From: Acidisphaera sp. S103
Lineage (GTDB): Bacteria; Pseudomonadota; Alphaproteobacteria; Acetobacterales; Acetobacteraceae
Assembly (NCBI RefSeq): GCF_009765975.1
Contig: NZ_LMUJ01000064.1
Coordinates: forward strand, 114,872 to 178,871
Direction: 5' to 3'
Length of the DNA stretch: 64,000 bases
In this document: piece by piece, positions 53,887-62,377 of the stretch
Layout: each line of letters starts with the position of its first letter
Numbering within the stretch: the first letter of the stretch is position 1
Program-made: the position numbers and the translations under genes
Notes under the pieces: model-generated
Database searches by the model: none
What the model saw: the letters and a program-made list of their open reading frames with translations, nothing else
Told to the model about the DNA's origin: nothing

Positions 53887-54903
53887 ATGGCCCAGCAGCC
53901 TGCGTTGCTCGATGCGGACGGCCCGGACACGGTGCGCATGACGCCTGACGAGGCGCGTGCCCTCGGCGAGGAATCGTTGTGCCGGCTTGGTTATCCTCAG
54001 GACGAGGCGGCGATCATCACCGACCAGCTTATCGACAACGCGCTGTGCGGCTACCGCTTTGCCAGCCTGCCCCGTATTCTTGCCATCGCCGGCGACGAGA
54101 AAACGCGGCAGCCGCGCCGGCCGGTGACGGTGATCCGCGAGACGCCAGTTTCGGCTTTGCTGGATGGCGGCAACAACGTCGGCTACGTCGCCGCGTATCG
54201 TGGTGCCGAGATGGCGATCGACAAGGCGAAAGTGTCCGGGATCGCCGTCATTGGTGTGTCCGACAGCTATTACAGTGGCCGCAACGCATACTATGTCGAA
54301 ATGATTGCCCGAGCGGGGCTGGTCGCCATCCATACAGCCAGTGCCAAACCGCGGGTGTTGCCGCCGGGTGGCACACGGCCGGCGCTGGGCACCAACCCGA
54401 TCGCAATCGGGTTCCCGAGCGAGGGGGAGCCTGTCGTCTACGATATCGGTACCGCATCGATGATGTGGGGTGAGGTGCTGCTGCACGCCCAGCTCGGGCT
54501 GCCGATCCCCGACGGCGTGGGGTTCGACGCGGCGGGACAACCCACCGCCGACGCCAACGAAGTCGTCAAGGGCGGTGTCGTGCCCTTCGCCGGCCACAAG
54601 GGTTACGGGCTGTCATTCGCCATACAGGCGCTGGGGTTGCTTGCCGGCGCAGCGATCCCGCGTGGGCAGGTGCAGGATTATGGCTTCCTGTTCATCGCGA
54701 TCGACCCGGCTATCCTGCTGGGCCCCGGCGTGTTCGCGGGCCAGATGTCGGAGCTGGTGGAGCGCATGAAGGCAACGCCGCTCGCTTCGGGCGTCGACGG
54801 GATACGCATCCCCTCCGAACGTGCATTTCACGAGCGTGCCCGGCGGCGGGAGGAAGGAATCGTGCTGGACCGCGTGGTGGTGGAGTCGTTGCGGGCGCTG
54901 TGA
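53887..54903 (+). CDS. Ldh-family oxidoreductase lacking the usual catalytic histidine
   Basis: 338-residue protein of the malate/L-lactate dehydrogenase (MDH2/AllD/ComC) family. The landmarks RPALGTNPIAIGFPS, YDIGTASMMWGEV and PFAGHKGYGLSFAIQALG are present. However, the NSxHFG segment carrying the catalytic histidine is replaced by DSYYSGRNAYY (residues 126-136, tyrosine at the His position), and the SHG motif near residue 58 is YRFASLPR. The chemistry may differ from lactate or malate oxidation. ATG 53887 has AGGGAGAA upstream. Last gene of the importer operon, thus probably acting on the imported compound. Confidence 0.85.
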   Translation: MAQQPALLDADGPDTVRMTPDEARALGEESLCRLGYPQDEAAIITDQLIDNALCGYRFASLPRILAIAGDEKTRQPRRPVTVIRETPVSALLDGGNNVGYVAAYRGAEMAIDKAKVSGIAVIGVSDSYYSGRNAYYVEMIARAGLVAIHTASAKPRVLPPGGTRPALGTNPIAIGFPSEGEPVVYDIGTASMMWGEVLLHAQLGLPIPDGVGFDAAGQPTADANEVVKGGVVPFAGHKGYGLSFAIQALGLLAGAAIPRGQVQDYGFLFIAIDPAILLGPGVFAGQMSELVERMKATPLASGVDGIRIPSERAFHERARRREEGIVLDRVVVESLRAL

Positions 54904-54972
54904 GGGCGATGGAGGCCGTTCAGGCCGTGAGGATGCTCAGGCCGCCGGGCGAAGAGTCCGCATCGACCACCG

Positions 54973-56052
54973 TTACGCCGCATGCATGCGGTCTGGATTG
55001 CGTTCGGCGAGAAGCGGCCGCACCCAGCGTCCGAAGCGCGTCGCTTCCTCATCGTGCAGGTAGCCGGACAGGCAGAACGATGTGCAGCCCAGGTCGATGA
55101 ACTGCTGTAGCGTGTCGGCACACTGACGCGGATTGCCCACCACGACGATCCCAGCCCCCGGCCGCACCCGGGTCACCCCGGTCCACAGATGCGGGCCGAT
55201 CAGGTCGCCATGCTCTTGCGCCAGTTGCTGCACCCGCTGGTTGGCGGCGGAGCCGGCATAATGGGTGCGAATGAAACGAGTCTGCGCCTCGGTCACGCCG
55301 CGCACCAGTTCATGCGCGGCGTCCCATGCCAGCGCCTCGGTCTCGCGGCACAGAATCTGCAGCCGCATGCCGAAGCCGATGGTGTCCGCCCTTCCATGCC
55401 GAGCCGCCATGCCGCGAATCTTGGTGATGTTGTCGGCGATGCGGTCCGGCGTGTCGCCCCAGAACAGATGGACGTCGGAATGCTTCGCCGAAAGCGCCCA
55501 CGCCTCCGCCGACCCGCCGCCGAGGTAGAACCGCGGCACCCGCGACGGGTGGGGTGAGATGCGGGCGCCCTTCAAGGTGTGGAAACGGCCTTCGAAATGC
55601 ACCGGCCCGCGCGTGGTCCACAGCGCCTTCATGATGGAGACGTCTTCTTCCATCAGCGCGTAGCGGTCTTCCTTGGCCATAACGATGCCCTCGGCCGCCG
55701 CGTCGGCCTCGCTCTGCCCGGCGATCAGGTTCACCGCCAGACGGCCGCCGGACAGCCGATCGAAGGTGGCGCCCATCTTCGCCAGTTGCACCGGGCTGAC
55801 ATAGCCGGGCCTGGCGGCGACCAGCGCCGTGATGCGTTTGGTCTTCGCCACCGCCATGGCCGCGCTGATCCAGGCTTCCCAGCAGGCGGCATCGACGGGA
55901 ACCAGGAAATACTCGAACCCGGCGTCCTCGGCGGCGAGCATCACACGGTCGAACAACGCCGCCGATGGCGGAATGAACGCCTCGCGGTCGCCATAACACG
56001 TCGTGTCGCCCCAAGTGGGCAAAAACCATCCGAATTCGAGCGGTGTCCGCAC
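54973..56052 (-). CDS. SsuD-like FMNH2-dependent monooxygenase (LLM class)
   Basis: 359-residue luciferase-like enzyme of the alkanesulfonate monooxygenase branch: FGWFLPTWGDTTCYGD, GFEYFLVPVDAACWEAWI, ITALVAARPGYVSPVQLAKM, SGGRLAVNLIAGQSEADA, RFYLGGGSAEAW. GTG 56052 with AAGGGAAG upstream is preferred; ATG 56091 adds 13 residues. Convergent with the Ldh gene and divergent to GMC oxidoreductase. Could release sulfite from a sulfonate; no ssu transport genes are directly adjacent. Confidence 0.87.
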   Translation of the reverse strand: MRTPLEFGWFLPTWGDTTCYGDREAFIPPSAALFDRVMLAAEDAGFEYFLVPVDAACWEAWISAAMAVAKTKRITALVAARPGYVSPVQLAKMGATFDRLSGGRLAVNLIAGQSEADAAAEGIVMAKEDRYALMEEDVSIMKALWTTRGPVHFEGRFHTLKGARISPHPSRVPRFYLGGGSAEAWALSAKHSDVHLFWGDTPDRIADNITKIRGMAARHGRADTIGFGMRLQILCRETEALAWDAAHELVRGVTEAQTRFIRTHYAGSAANQRVQQLAQEHGDLIGPHLWTGVTRVRPGAGIVVVGNPRQCADTLQQFIDLGCTSFCLSGYLHDEEATRFGRWVRPLLAERNPDRMHAA

Positions 56053-56180
56053 GGCGGTGCTTCCCTTGTCGTCGGGACGACTGTAACGCATGCGGCGCGG
56101 GTCTGGCCAACCGTCTCGACCTTTTGCGATTCTGGAGGCATCCTTCCGCCCATAACAATTTGCCGGGCAGGGGCCGCCGC

Positions 56181-57779
56181 ATGAACGAAATGGTGGATGT
56201 GTTGATCATCGGTTCCGGCGCGTCCGGCGCCGCGGCGGCGTGGAGCCTGGCCGACACGCGGATGCGCATTCTGTGCCTGGAACAGGGCGATTGGATGAAA
56301 CCGTCCGACTTCCCGAGCAACGGGCGGGACTGGGAGGCTCGGCGATACGCCGATTTCGATATCAGCCCGAACCGGCGGGCGCGGGACACGGATTACCCGG
56401 TGAACGATGACAACTCCCCGATGAAGGTGGCCAACTTCAATGCCGTCGGCGGTGGGACCGTCATGTACACGGCGCATTATCCGCGCATGCACCCGTCGGA
56501 TTTCCGGGTGCGCACGCTGGATGGAGTCGCCGACGACTGGCCGATCGACTACGCGACGCTGGAGCCGTTTTTCGCCGAGAATGACCGCATGATGGGCGTT
56601 TCGGGCCTGGCCGGCGACCCCGCCTATCCGCCGCATCAGCCGCCGATGCCGCCGCTGCCGCTGGGCAAGACCGGCGCCCGTTATGCCAAGGCGATGAACA
56701 AGCTGGGCTGGCACTGGTGGCCATCCGACACCACCATCGCGACCACCGAGTATGACGGCCGAGCGCCCTGCATCAACCTGGGTCATTGCACCCCCGGTTG
56801 CGCCCAGGGCGCGAAAGCCAGCACCGACATCACGTATTGGCCACATGCCATACGAGCAGGGGTGGAACTGCGGACCCGTTGCCGCGTGCGGGAGATTACC
56901 ACCAACGAACATGGTATGGCCTCTGGTGCGATCTATTACGATGCCGACGGGGTCGAGCAGTTCCAACCCGCCGAAGTTGTCATCGTGGCCTGCAACGGCA
57001 TCGGTACACCTCGGCTGCTGCTGAATTCGGCGTCGTCCCGGTTCCCCAACGGGCTGGCCAATTCCAGCGGCCTGGTCGGCAAGAACCTGATGCTGCACCC
57101 GTGGCCGCAGGTCTTCGGTTATGTCGACGAACGGGTGGATGGCGACCGAGCGCCAATGCTGTCGATATGGAGCAAGGAGTTTTACGAGACCGATCCGAAC
57201 CGCGATTTCGTCCGCGGCTATACGCTGCAGTTCACCCGCGGCACCGGTATCGTCAACGAAGCGATCACCAGCGCCGCCGCCGGACGCCTGCCCTGGGGCC
57301 AGGACCACCACAGCACCTATCGCAAACTGTTTCACAAGCGGCTGCAAATCGGCATCGCCTGCGAGGATCTGCCGGAGGAGCACAACCGTGTCACGCTCGA
57401 CCCGGTGCTGAAGGACAGCCACGGCATCCCGGCCCCGAGGATCGACTACGTCATCGCCGAAAACTGCCGCCGCATGATGGAACACGGCATCGCCCGAGCC
57501 GAGGAAATCCTGACCGCCGCCGGCGCTACCAACCTGCACGCGGCCCGTGTCGCGCTCAACAGTCCGGGTCATCTGCTTGGCACGGCCCGCATGGGGGATG
57601 ATCCGGAACGTTCCGTCGTTAACGCGTGGGGCCGCAGCCACGACGTGAAGAACCTGTTCATCGTCGATGGCAGCATCTGGGTCACGTCCGGCGGCGTGAA
57701 CCCTACCTCCACCATCCAGGCGCTGGCGCTGTATGTCGCGGACAGCATGAAGAAGCGCCTGGCCACTCTGTTCGATTGA
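56181..57779 (+). CDS. GMC oxidoreductase, gluconate/sorbitol dehydrogenase type
   Basis: 532-residue FAD enzyme that oxidises an alcohol or sugar acid. FAD motif IIGSGASGAAAAW (about 9-21). The cysteine-rich segment CINLGHCTPGCAQGAKAS is typical of membrane-linked gluconate 2-dehydrogenase flavoprotein subunits. The C-terminal active-site histidine is in HLLGTARMG and the asparagine in VNPTST. ATG 56181. Seven bases upstream of the subunit 3-like gene. The usual cytochrome c subunit is not present, so the electron acceptor is unclear. Confidence 0.9.
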   Translation: MNEMVDVLIIGSGASGAAAAWSLADTRMRILCLEQGDWMKPSDFPSNGRDWEARRYADFDISPNRRARDTDYPVNDDNSPMKVANFNAVGGGTVMYTAHYPRMHPSDFRVRTLDGVADDWPIDYATLEPFFAENDRMMGVSGLAGDPAYPPHQPPMPPLPLGKTGARYAKAMNKLGWHWWPSDTTIATTEYDGRAPCINLGHCTPGCAQGAKASTDITYWPHAIRAGVELRTRCRVREITTNEHGMASGAIYYDADGVEQFQPAEVVIVACNGIGTPRLLLNSASSRFPNGLANSSGLVGKNLMLHPWPQVFGYVDERVDGDRAPMLSIWSKEFYETDPNRDFVRGYTLQFTRGTGIVNEAITSAAAGRLPWGQDHHSTYRKLFHKRLQIGIACEDLPEEHNRVTLDPVLKDSHGIPAPRIDYVIAENCRRMMEHGIARAEEILTAAGATNLHAARVALNSPGHLLGTARMGDDPERSVVNAWGRSHDVKNLFIVDGSIWVTSGGVNPTSTIQALALYVADSMKKRLATLFD

Positions 57780-57786
57780 GGCGGAT

Positions 57787-58236
57787 ATGCAGAACGAAAT
57801 AACCCTTTCGGCCGAGGAAACCCGCGATCTGCGATGTGTCGCCGGCGTGATGATCCCGGCCAATGCTGAATTTGACGTGCCCGGCGCCGACGACGCCGCC
57901 ATCTTCGCCGACATTGTGGCGTCCCTGGGCCGCGATTTCGCTGATGTGCGGCTGGCGCTCGGCAGGCTCGCGGCGCTGGGAGGCAGCCCGTTCGCCGACC
58001 TCGACGAAACACGCCGCCAAGCGGTGGCCGCATCGTTCCAGGCCGAAGCCGGCGCGCCGCTGGCCGCCCTGTCGCGGTCGGTGCTGCAATGCTACTACCG
58101 CGACGACCGGGTGATCCACTCACTCGGTATGGAACCCCGACCGCCGTTCCCCAAGGGACACGTGCTGGAACAGGGCGACTGGTCGTTGCTGGACCCCGTG
58201 CGTACACGGCCGAAAATGTGGCGCGACGTGCCGTAA
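57787..58236 (+). CDS. Gluconate 2-dehydrogenase subunit 3-like protein
   Basis: 149-residue small subunit similar to gluconate 2-dehydrogenase subunit 3. The N-terminal LSAEETRDLRCVAGVMIPAN and C-terminal DDRVIHSLGMEPRPPFPKGH are the conserved ends of the family. It lacks the Tat signal peptide that many such subunits carry, so the complex may stay in the cytoplasm. Seven bases after the GMC gene; the pair forms the dehydrogenase. Confidence 0.8.
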   Translation: MQNEITLSAEETRDLRCVAGVMIPANAEFDVPGADDAAIFADIVASLGRDFADVRLALGRLAALGGSPFADLDETRRQAVAASFQAEAGAPLAALSRSVLQCYYRDDRVIHSLGMEPRPPFPKGHVLEQGDWSLLDPVRTRPKMWRDVP

Positions 58237-58307
58237 AGCGGGGCGGTTGGCCGATGGGCGGGGAGCGACTATGGTCGGCGAAGCTGAACGTAGTAGGAGA
58301 TATGGCG

Positions 58308-58772
58308 ATGGCCGATGCAATACTCGCACCCAACCTGCCGCAATGGATGAAGGAACACACCGACCGCTATCTGGCCAGCGGCGGCACCGACGGGCATATG
58401 TACAAGATGACCCGTCCCGACATCGGCGAATTGACGGTGGCATCACTGCTGCTGATCACGAAAGGGCGTAAGTCAGGACAGTCCTACATTTTCCCGCTGT
58501 TCTACGGGGAAACCGGCAAGAGCTACTTCGTGATCGCCTCCAAGGGCGGCGCGCCGGAACATCCCGGTTGGTACCGCAATCTGCAGAGCAACCCGGAGGT
58601 CGATATCCAGGTCGGCACCAAAAAGATGAAGGCGCATGCCAGGACGACTTCTGGTGAGGAACGCGCTCGGCTTTGGAAGGATGCGGTTGCCTTCTTTCCG
58701 CCCTATGCCGACTACGAGGTCAAAGCGGGTGATCGGGAAATCCCCGTGGTGGTGCTGGATCCCGTCGGTTAG
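58308..58772 (+). CDS. DUF385/Ddn-like nitroreductase-family protein
   Basis: 154-residue split-barrel flavin or deazaflavin (F420) binding protein: LLLITKGRKSGQSYIFPLFYG, YFVIASKGGAPEHPGWYRNL and NPEVDIQVG are the family core. Ddn relatives reduce nitro compounds with F420H2; many proteobacterial members are uncharacterised. ATG 58308 is eight bases after AGGAGA (ATG 58302 is too near). Follows the subunit 3-like gene by 71 bp. Whether the organism makes F420 cannot be told here. Confidence 0.83.
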   Translation: MADAILAPNLPQWMKEHTDRYLASGGTDGHMYKMTRPDIGELTVASLLLITKGRKSGQSYIFPLFYGETGKSYFVIASKGGAPEHPGWYRNLQSNPEVDIQVGTKKMKAHARTTSGEERARLWKDAVAFFPPYADYEVKAGDREIPVVVLDPVG

Positions 58773-58799
58773 AGCGGTACCACCGTTCCGTCACCATGA

Positions 58800-58871
58800 T
58801 GGCCGGGCGTGTCCCGGCCACCTTCGCATCGACGGACGAAGCGCGGATGGCCCGGACTTCGCCGGGCCATC
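58800..58871. terminator. Two GC-rich hairpins between convergent genes
   Basis: TGGCCGGG and CCCGGCCA (58800-58820) form an eight-bp stem, and GATGGCCCGG with CCGGGCCATC (58846-58871) a perfect ten-bp stem. They lie between the convergent DUF385 and ThuA-like genes. Either could stop transcription from one or both sides; T-runs are absent. Confidence 0.5.
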
Positions 58872-58948
58872 ACAGTGAGAGGGTGGCGGTTGGCAAATTC
58901 TTTTTCCCGGCATCGCCATTCTGATGCCTATGGGGCGCGTCTCACCCA

Positions 58949-58962
58949 TAACGTATACGTTA
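58949..58962. promoter_or_regulatory. Perfect 14-bp palindrome TAACGTATACGTTA
   Basis: TAACGTATACGTTA reads the same on both strands. It is about 17 bases beyond the stop codon of the ThuA-like gene in the gap between convergent genes. Its AT-rich core stands out from the GC-rich surroundings, as protein-binding sites often do. Regulator unknown. Confidence 0.4.
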
Positions 58963-58978
58963 CGATGTGCCTCTGACG

Positions 58979-59776
58979 CTACGCGGTGCCCCAAGAAATG
59001 GCATTGCGCAGCAGCGTGGTGAAGGCGTCGGTATCCCACGCACCCCGCAGTGTGGCCGGCGTCGGATCCCCCGCCTGCGCCTGACGGGACGCTGGGCTAT
59101 GACAGTGCCCAAGCGCAAAGTACGTCACACCACCCTGACCCACATCGCGCGTGTAGCCGAGAACACGGGTCCGGCCGTCGGGCTGCAGCGACGTATCGGC
59201 GGGATACAGGGTGCCGATGGCAGGCGACACAGCGTCGGGGCCATACTCCGCGGTCAGCAATATCCGGGTTGATCCCGGGTCTTGCAGTTCGATGAAATAC
59301 GGTTCGTCCTCGACCAGAAACGAACCGCCGATCCCACGGGTCAGCGGATGATCGACGTCGCTGACGTCAACACGGAACCCGCAATACGGTGGATGGGTCA
59401 GGAAGAAACTTCCCAGCAGCGCGTGGTGCTCCGATTTCACCGTGCGGCGCTGGCGCACCCCCTCGACCCGCTCCGCACGGCCGCCGCTGGTGCCATGCAG
59501 GCCCAGCCAACGACCGCCTGATTCCAGCCAGGTCCGGATTGCTCGGCACTGCGCGGCATCGGGATGGGGACCAGCCACGTAGGTGACCAGCAACCGACTG
59601 ACCGGCAGCCATTTTTCGACATCGGAAAAATCGTTGCCGACCGACGCCGGAACGTTCGCCTCCGCGAGCAATTCCAGCAGACGCAATCGCGCATAATCGT
59701 GGTCATGCCCGGCGGCCGAACCGGGTGGGAAACCGCCGGCGATCAGATGGGTTCGGCGGGGTTTGCTGTCTGTCAT
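58979..59776 (-). CDS. ThuA-like protein (trehalose utilisation family)
   Basis: 265-residue protein with the ThuA-like class I glutamine amidotransferase-type fold: LIAGGFPPGSAAGHDHDYAR at the start, TYVAGPHPDAAQCRAIRTWL, GGRWLGLHGTSGG and FALGHCHSPAS. ThuA acts in disaccharide oxidation; many relatives are uncharacterised. ATG 59776 has GAGGAG upstream. Last gene of the minus-strand unit with a class II aldolase and GMC oxidoreductase, 51 bp after the aldolase. Confidence 0.8.
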   Translation of the reverse strand: MTDSKPRRTHLIAGGFPPGSAAGHDHDYARLRLLELLAEANVPASVGNDFSDVEKWLPVSRLLVTYVAGPHPDAAQCRAIRTWLESGGRWLGLHGTSGGRAERVEGVRQRRTVKSEHHALLGSFFLTHPPYCGFRVDVSDVDHPLTRGIGGSFLVEDEPYFIELQDPGSTRILLTAEYGPDAVSPAIGTLYPADTSLQPDGRTRVLGYTRDVGQGGVTYFALGHCHSPASRQAQAGDPTPATLRGAWDTDAFTTLLRNAISWGTA

Positions 59777-59827
59777 GGGGACTCCTCGCGGAAGGCGTGG
59801 CGGCTTCGACCGCCGCCACGCGTGATC

Positions 59828-60616
59828 CTACGCCGCGTAACCCGGATCCTCACGATCCAGCTTGCGGCGGAACGCGGCCCATTCCAGATGCGCACCGGGC
59901 GACCGGCTGCCCTCGCTGTACATCTTGGCACCGATGGCGCTGGTCCGGTCGATCGCGTCCTGGGATGGGAAGTGGATGCCCGATCCGGCCTGTGCCGCCA
60001 ACTGGATTTCGCAAGCCCGCTCCACGCGCCCGAGGAGGACGAACGCCTCACCCATGGTGCGGCCGGCGGTCAGGGTGCCGTGATTGCGTAGGAACAGGAT
60101 GCTGCCGTCGGCGATGTCGCGGACGAGGCGGCGGCGTTCGTCGTCGTCGCTCGCGGGGCCTTCATAGTCGTGGTAGCGCACGCGGCTCATCAGGATCAGC
60201 GCGTTCTGCGAAATCGGCAGCAGCCCATCCTTCTGCGCGGAAATCCCGGCGCCGGCGGACGAATGCAGATGCATCACCGAAGCGATGTCCGGCCGAGCGG
60301 CCAGGACCGCGCCGTGAATGACTTCGCCGGCCTTGTTGATGCCATGCGGACTGTCGCTGAGGATATTGCCCTTGGTGTCCAGCTTCACCAGCGAAGACGC
60401 GGTGATTTCCTCGAAGAACAGGCCCAGCGGATTAATCAGGTACTGATCGGTCGTTCCGGGCACGCGCAGCGAGAAATGATTGCCCAGCATGTCGTGCCAG
60501 CCGAAGCGGGCGGCCAGGCGATAGGCGGCGGCGAGATCGAGCCTGGCTTCCCATTCCTGCGGGGAGAAACCATGCTTGTTCTCTCGGAGATTGGTGATTT
60601 GCGTTGCGGCGGACAT
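59828..60616 (-). CDS. Class II aldolase/adducin family protein
   Basis: 262-residue metal-dependent aldolase or decarboxylase-type protein. The zinc-binding histidines are in VMHLHSSAG and LRNHGTLTAG, and FGWHDMLGNHFSLRVPG is the N-terminal substrate loop region. Such proteins cleave or decarboxylate hydroxylated acids; substrate unknown. ATG 60616 follows GGAAGGAAAA. Lies between the GMC oxidoreductase and ThuA-like genes. Confidence 0.9.
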   Translation of the reverse strand: MSAATQITNLRENKHGFSPQEWEARLDLAAAYRLAARFGWHDMLGNHFSLRVPGTTDQYLINPLGLFFEEITASSLVKLDTKGNILSDSPHGINKAGEVIHGAVLAARPDIASVMHLHSSAGAGISAQKDGLLPISQNALILMSRVRYHDYEGPASDDDERRRLVRDIADGSILFLRNHGTLTAGRTMGEAFVLLGRVERACEIQLAAQAGSGIHFPSQDAIDRTSAIGAKMYSEGSRSPGAHLEWAAFRRKLDREDPGYAA

Positions 60617-60685
60617 GGGTTTTTCCTTCCTGAATGCATGCGATCGAGACCCAGCCTGGGACGGCTCGCCCGCTTAGTCAACAAA

Positions 60686-62284
60686 CTACGCCGCTGCCAG
60701 CACCAGCCGCGATGCCTTCTCACCGATCATGATGGACGGCGCGTTGGTATTGCCGGACGTCAGCGTCGGCATGATGGAGGCATCGGCCACGCGCAGTCCT
60801 TCCATGCCATGCACCCGAAGCTGGTCGTCCACCACCGCCATCGGGTCCGATCCCATCTTGCAGGTGCCAACGGGATGATAGGTGGTCTCGGCATTGTTCC
60901 TGGTCCAGTCAAGCAATTCATCATCCGACTGGATATTGATACCGGGCGTGATTTCGCTGGTGGCGATACCCTGCATGGCGGGCGCGTCCATGATGCGGCG
61001 GGTGATGCGCATCGCCTCCAGGGTAACCTCCCGATCCAGTTGCGCGCTGAGGAAGTTGAAACGAATCGCCGGCGGCCGGTTCGGCGATTTCGAAGATACG
61101 TGGATGCTGCCGGTGCTTTCCGAACGCAGGATGTTCATGATGGCGGTCATCCCGGATTGTTTCGCCAGCTGGAAATTCGCCCCCACCAGGAACGGCACGA
61201 ACGAAATCGCCGCATCAGGCGCATCCAGCCCCGCCCGCGTGCGGATATAGGCCCTGATCGGCGCGGCGGGCAGACCCAGCAAGCCCTTGTGGGTCAGACC
61301 GTATTTCAGCGCCTGCCAGACCAGACCCAAGCCCCGCGCCTTGTCGTTGTAGGTCATGCCGAGGCCGGGCGAGACCGCCCATTTCATGCGCGGTGCGTAA
61401 TGGTCGCGCAGATTCTCGCCGACGCCCTTCAACTCGTGCCGGACTTCGATGCCGAGGCCTTGCAGTCGGTCCGGCTGTCCGATGCCGGACAGTTCCAGCA
61501 ATTGCGGCGAGTTGATCGATCCGCCGCTGACGATCACCTCCCGGTTCGCCCGCGCTTCGACGGATTGCCCGTTCAGCGTGTACCGCACCCCGACGCAGCG
61601 TTTGCCTTCCAGCAGCAGGGATTCCGTCAACGCGTTGGCTTGGATCGTCAGGTTCGGACGGCTGCGGGCGGGGTCGAGGTAGCAGACCGCCGTGCTCATG
61701 CGGCGGCCTTTGCGGATGGTGGCCTGGGTCATGCCGATGCCGTCCTGAGACGCGCCGTTATAGTCCTTGGTGTAGTTGATGCCGACCTGACCGGCGGCCT
61801 TGATCAGGGCGTCGTACAGCGGGCCGGATTCGTTGCTTTCGGTGACCTTCAGCAGACCGTCGCGGCCGCGATATTCGTCGTCCGCCTCGCCCTGGTAGCT
61901 TTCCATGTCGCGGAAAATCGGCAGCACCTCGCGGTAGCTCCAGCCACGATTCCCCAGTTGCGCCCAGGTGTCGTAGTCCTGCGACTGGCCACGCACGAAT
62001 ACCATGCCGTTGATCGACGACGATCCACCCAGCAGCTTGCCGCGCGGGATGGGGACACGGCGCTGGCCGGTGCCGGCGTCGGGCTCCGACGAATACAGCC
62101 AGTTGGCAGCCGGGTTTTCGATCAGCTTGGCGAAACCGACCGGAATGCGCGACCAGGGATGGCTCTCCCGTCCGGCTTCCAGCACCAGCACCTTGTGCTT
62201 GCCATTGGCGCTGAGGCGGTTGGCCAGCACCGATCCCGCCGATCCCGCGCCGACCACGATATAGTCGAAGACCTGGTTGTCCAT
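60686..62284 (-). CDS. GMC oxidoreductase, choline dehydrogenase-like
   Basis: 532-residue FAD-dependent alcohol dehydrogenase. FAD motif VVGAGSAGSVLANRL (about 11-25); GMC signature GKLLGGSSSINGMVFVRG; active-site histidine in YHPVGTCKMG and asparagine in SGNTNAPSIMIGEKAS. Different branch from the GMC at 56181: no cysteine-rich segment. ATG 62284 has a GGGGGAA upstream. It is separated from the SDR gene upstream by 89 bp that hold a repeat element. Confidence 0.93.
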   Translation of the reverse strand: MDNQVFDYIVVGAGSAGSVLANRLSANGKHKVLVLEAGRESHPWSRIPVGFAKLIENPAANWLYSSEPDAGTGQRRVPIPRGKLLGGSSSINGMVFVRGQSQDYDTWAQLGNRGWSYREVLPIFRDMESYQGEADDEYRGRDGLLKVTESNESGPLYDALIKAAGQVGINYTKDYNGASQDGIGMTQATIRKGRRMSTAVCYLDPARSRPNLTIQANALTESLLLEGKRCVGVRYTLNGQSVEARANREVIVSGGSINSPQLLELSGIGQPDRLQGLGIEVRHELKGVGENLRDHYAPRMKWAVSPGLGMTYNDKARGLGLVWQALKYGLTHKGLLGLPAAPIRAYIRTRAGLDAPDAAISFVPFLVGANFQLAKQSGMTAIMNILRSESTGSIHVSSKSPNRPPAIRFNFLSAQLDREVTLEAMRITRRIMDAPAMQGIATSEITPGINIQSDDELLDWTRNNAETTYHPVGTCKMGSDPMAVVDDQLRVHGMEGLRVADASIMPTLTSGNTNAPSIMIGEKASRLVLAAA

Positions 62285-62308
62285 TTTTGTTTCCCCCGAC
62301 GGCGTCTT

Positions 62309-62377
62309 CTAGAGCATGATCGCGCTGGGCGGAACGTCCAGAGCGCGTGAATCATGCGATCAAACAAAACGCTCTAG
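62309..62377 (-). repeat. Dispersed intergenic repeat, copy 2
   Basis: Inverted relative to the copy at 14730-14789 and similar over about 60 bp. Bounded by CTAGAGC (62309-62315) and GCTCTAG (62371-62377), with inner arms GCATGATCGCGC and GCGCGTGAATCATGC. The right end contains the stop codon of the SDR gene (62374-62376). Confidence 0.75.

Noticed and set aside
55941-57914. A 657-codon minus-strand open frame opposite the GMC gene at 56181
   Set aside because: Shadow of a strongly supported GMC gene; the only real part overlaps the monooxygenase, which uses another frame.
60170-62350. A 726-codon plus-strand open frame opposite the GMC oxidoreductase
   Set aside because: Antisense to the aldolase and GMC genes, which have full catalytic motifs; the translated sequence shows no domain.
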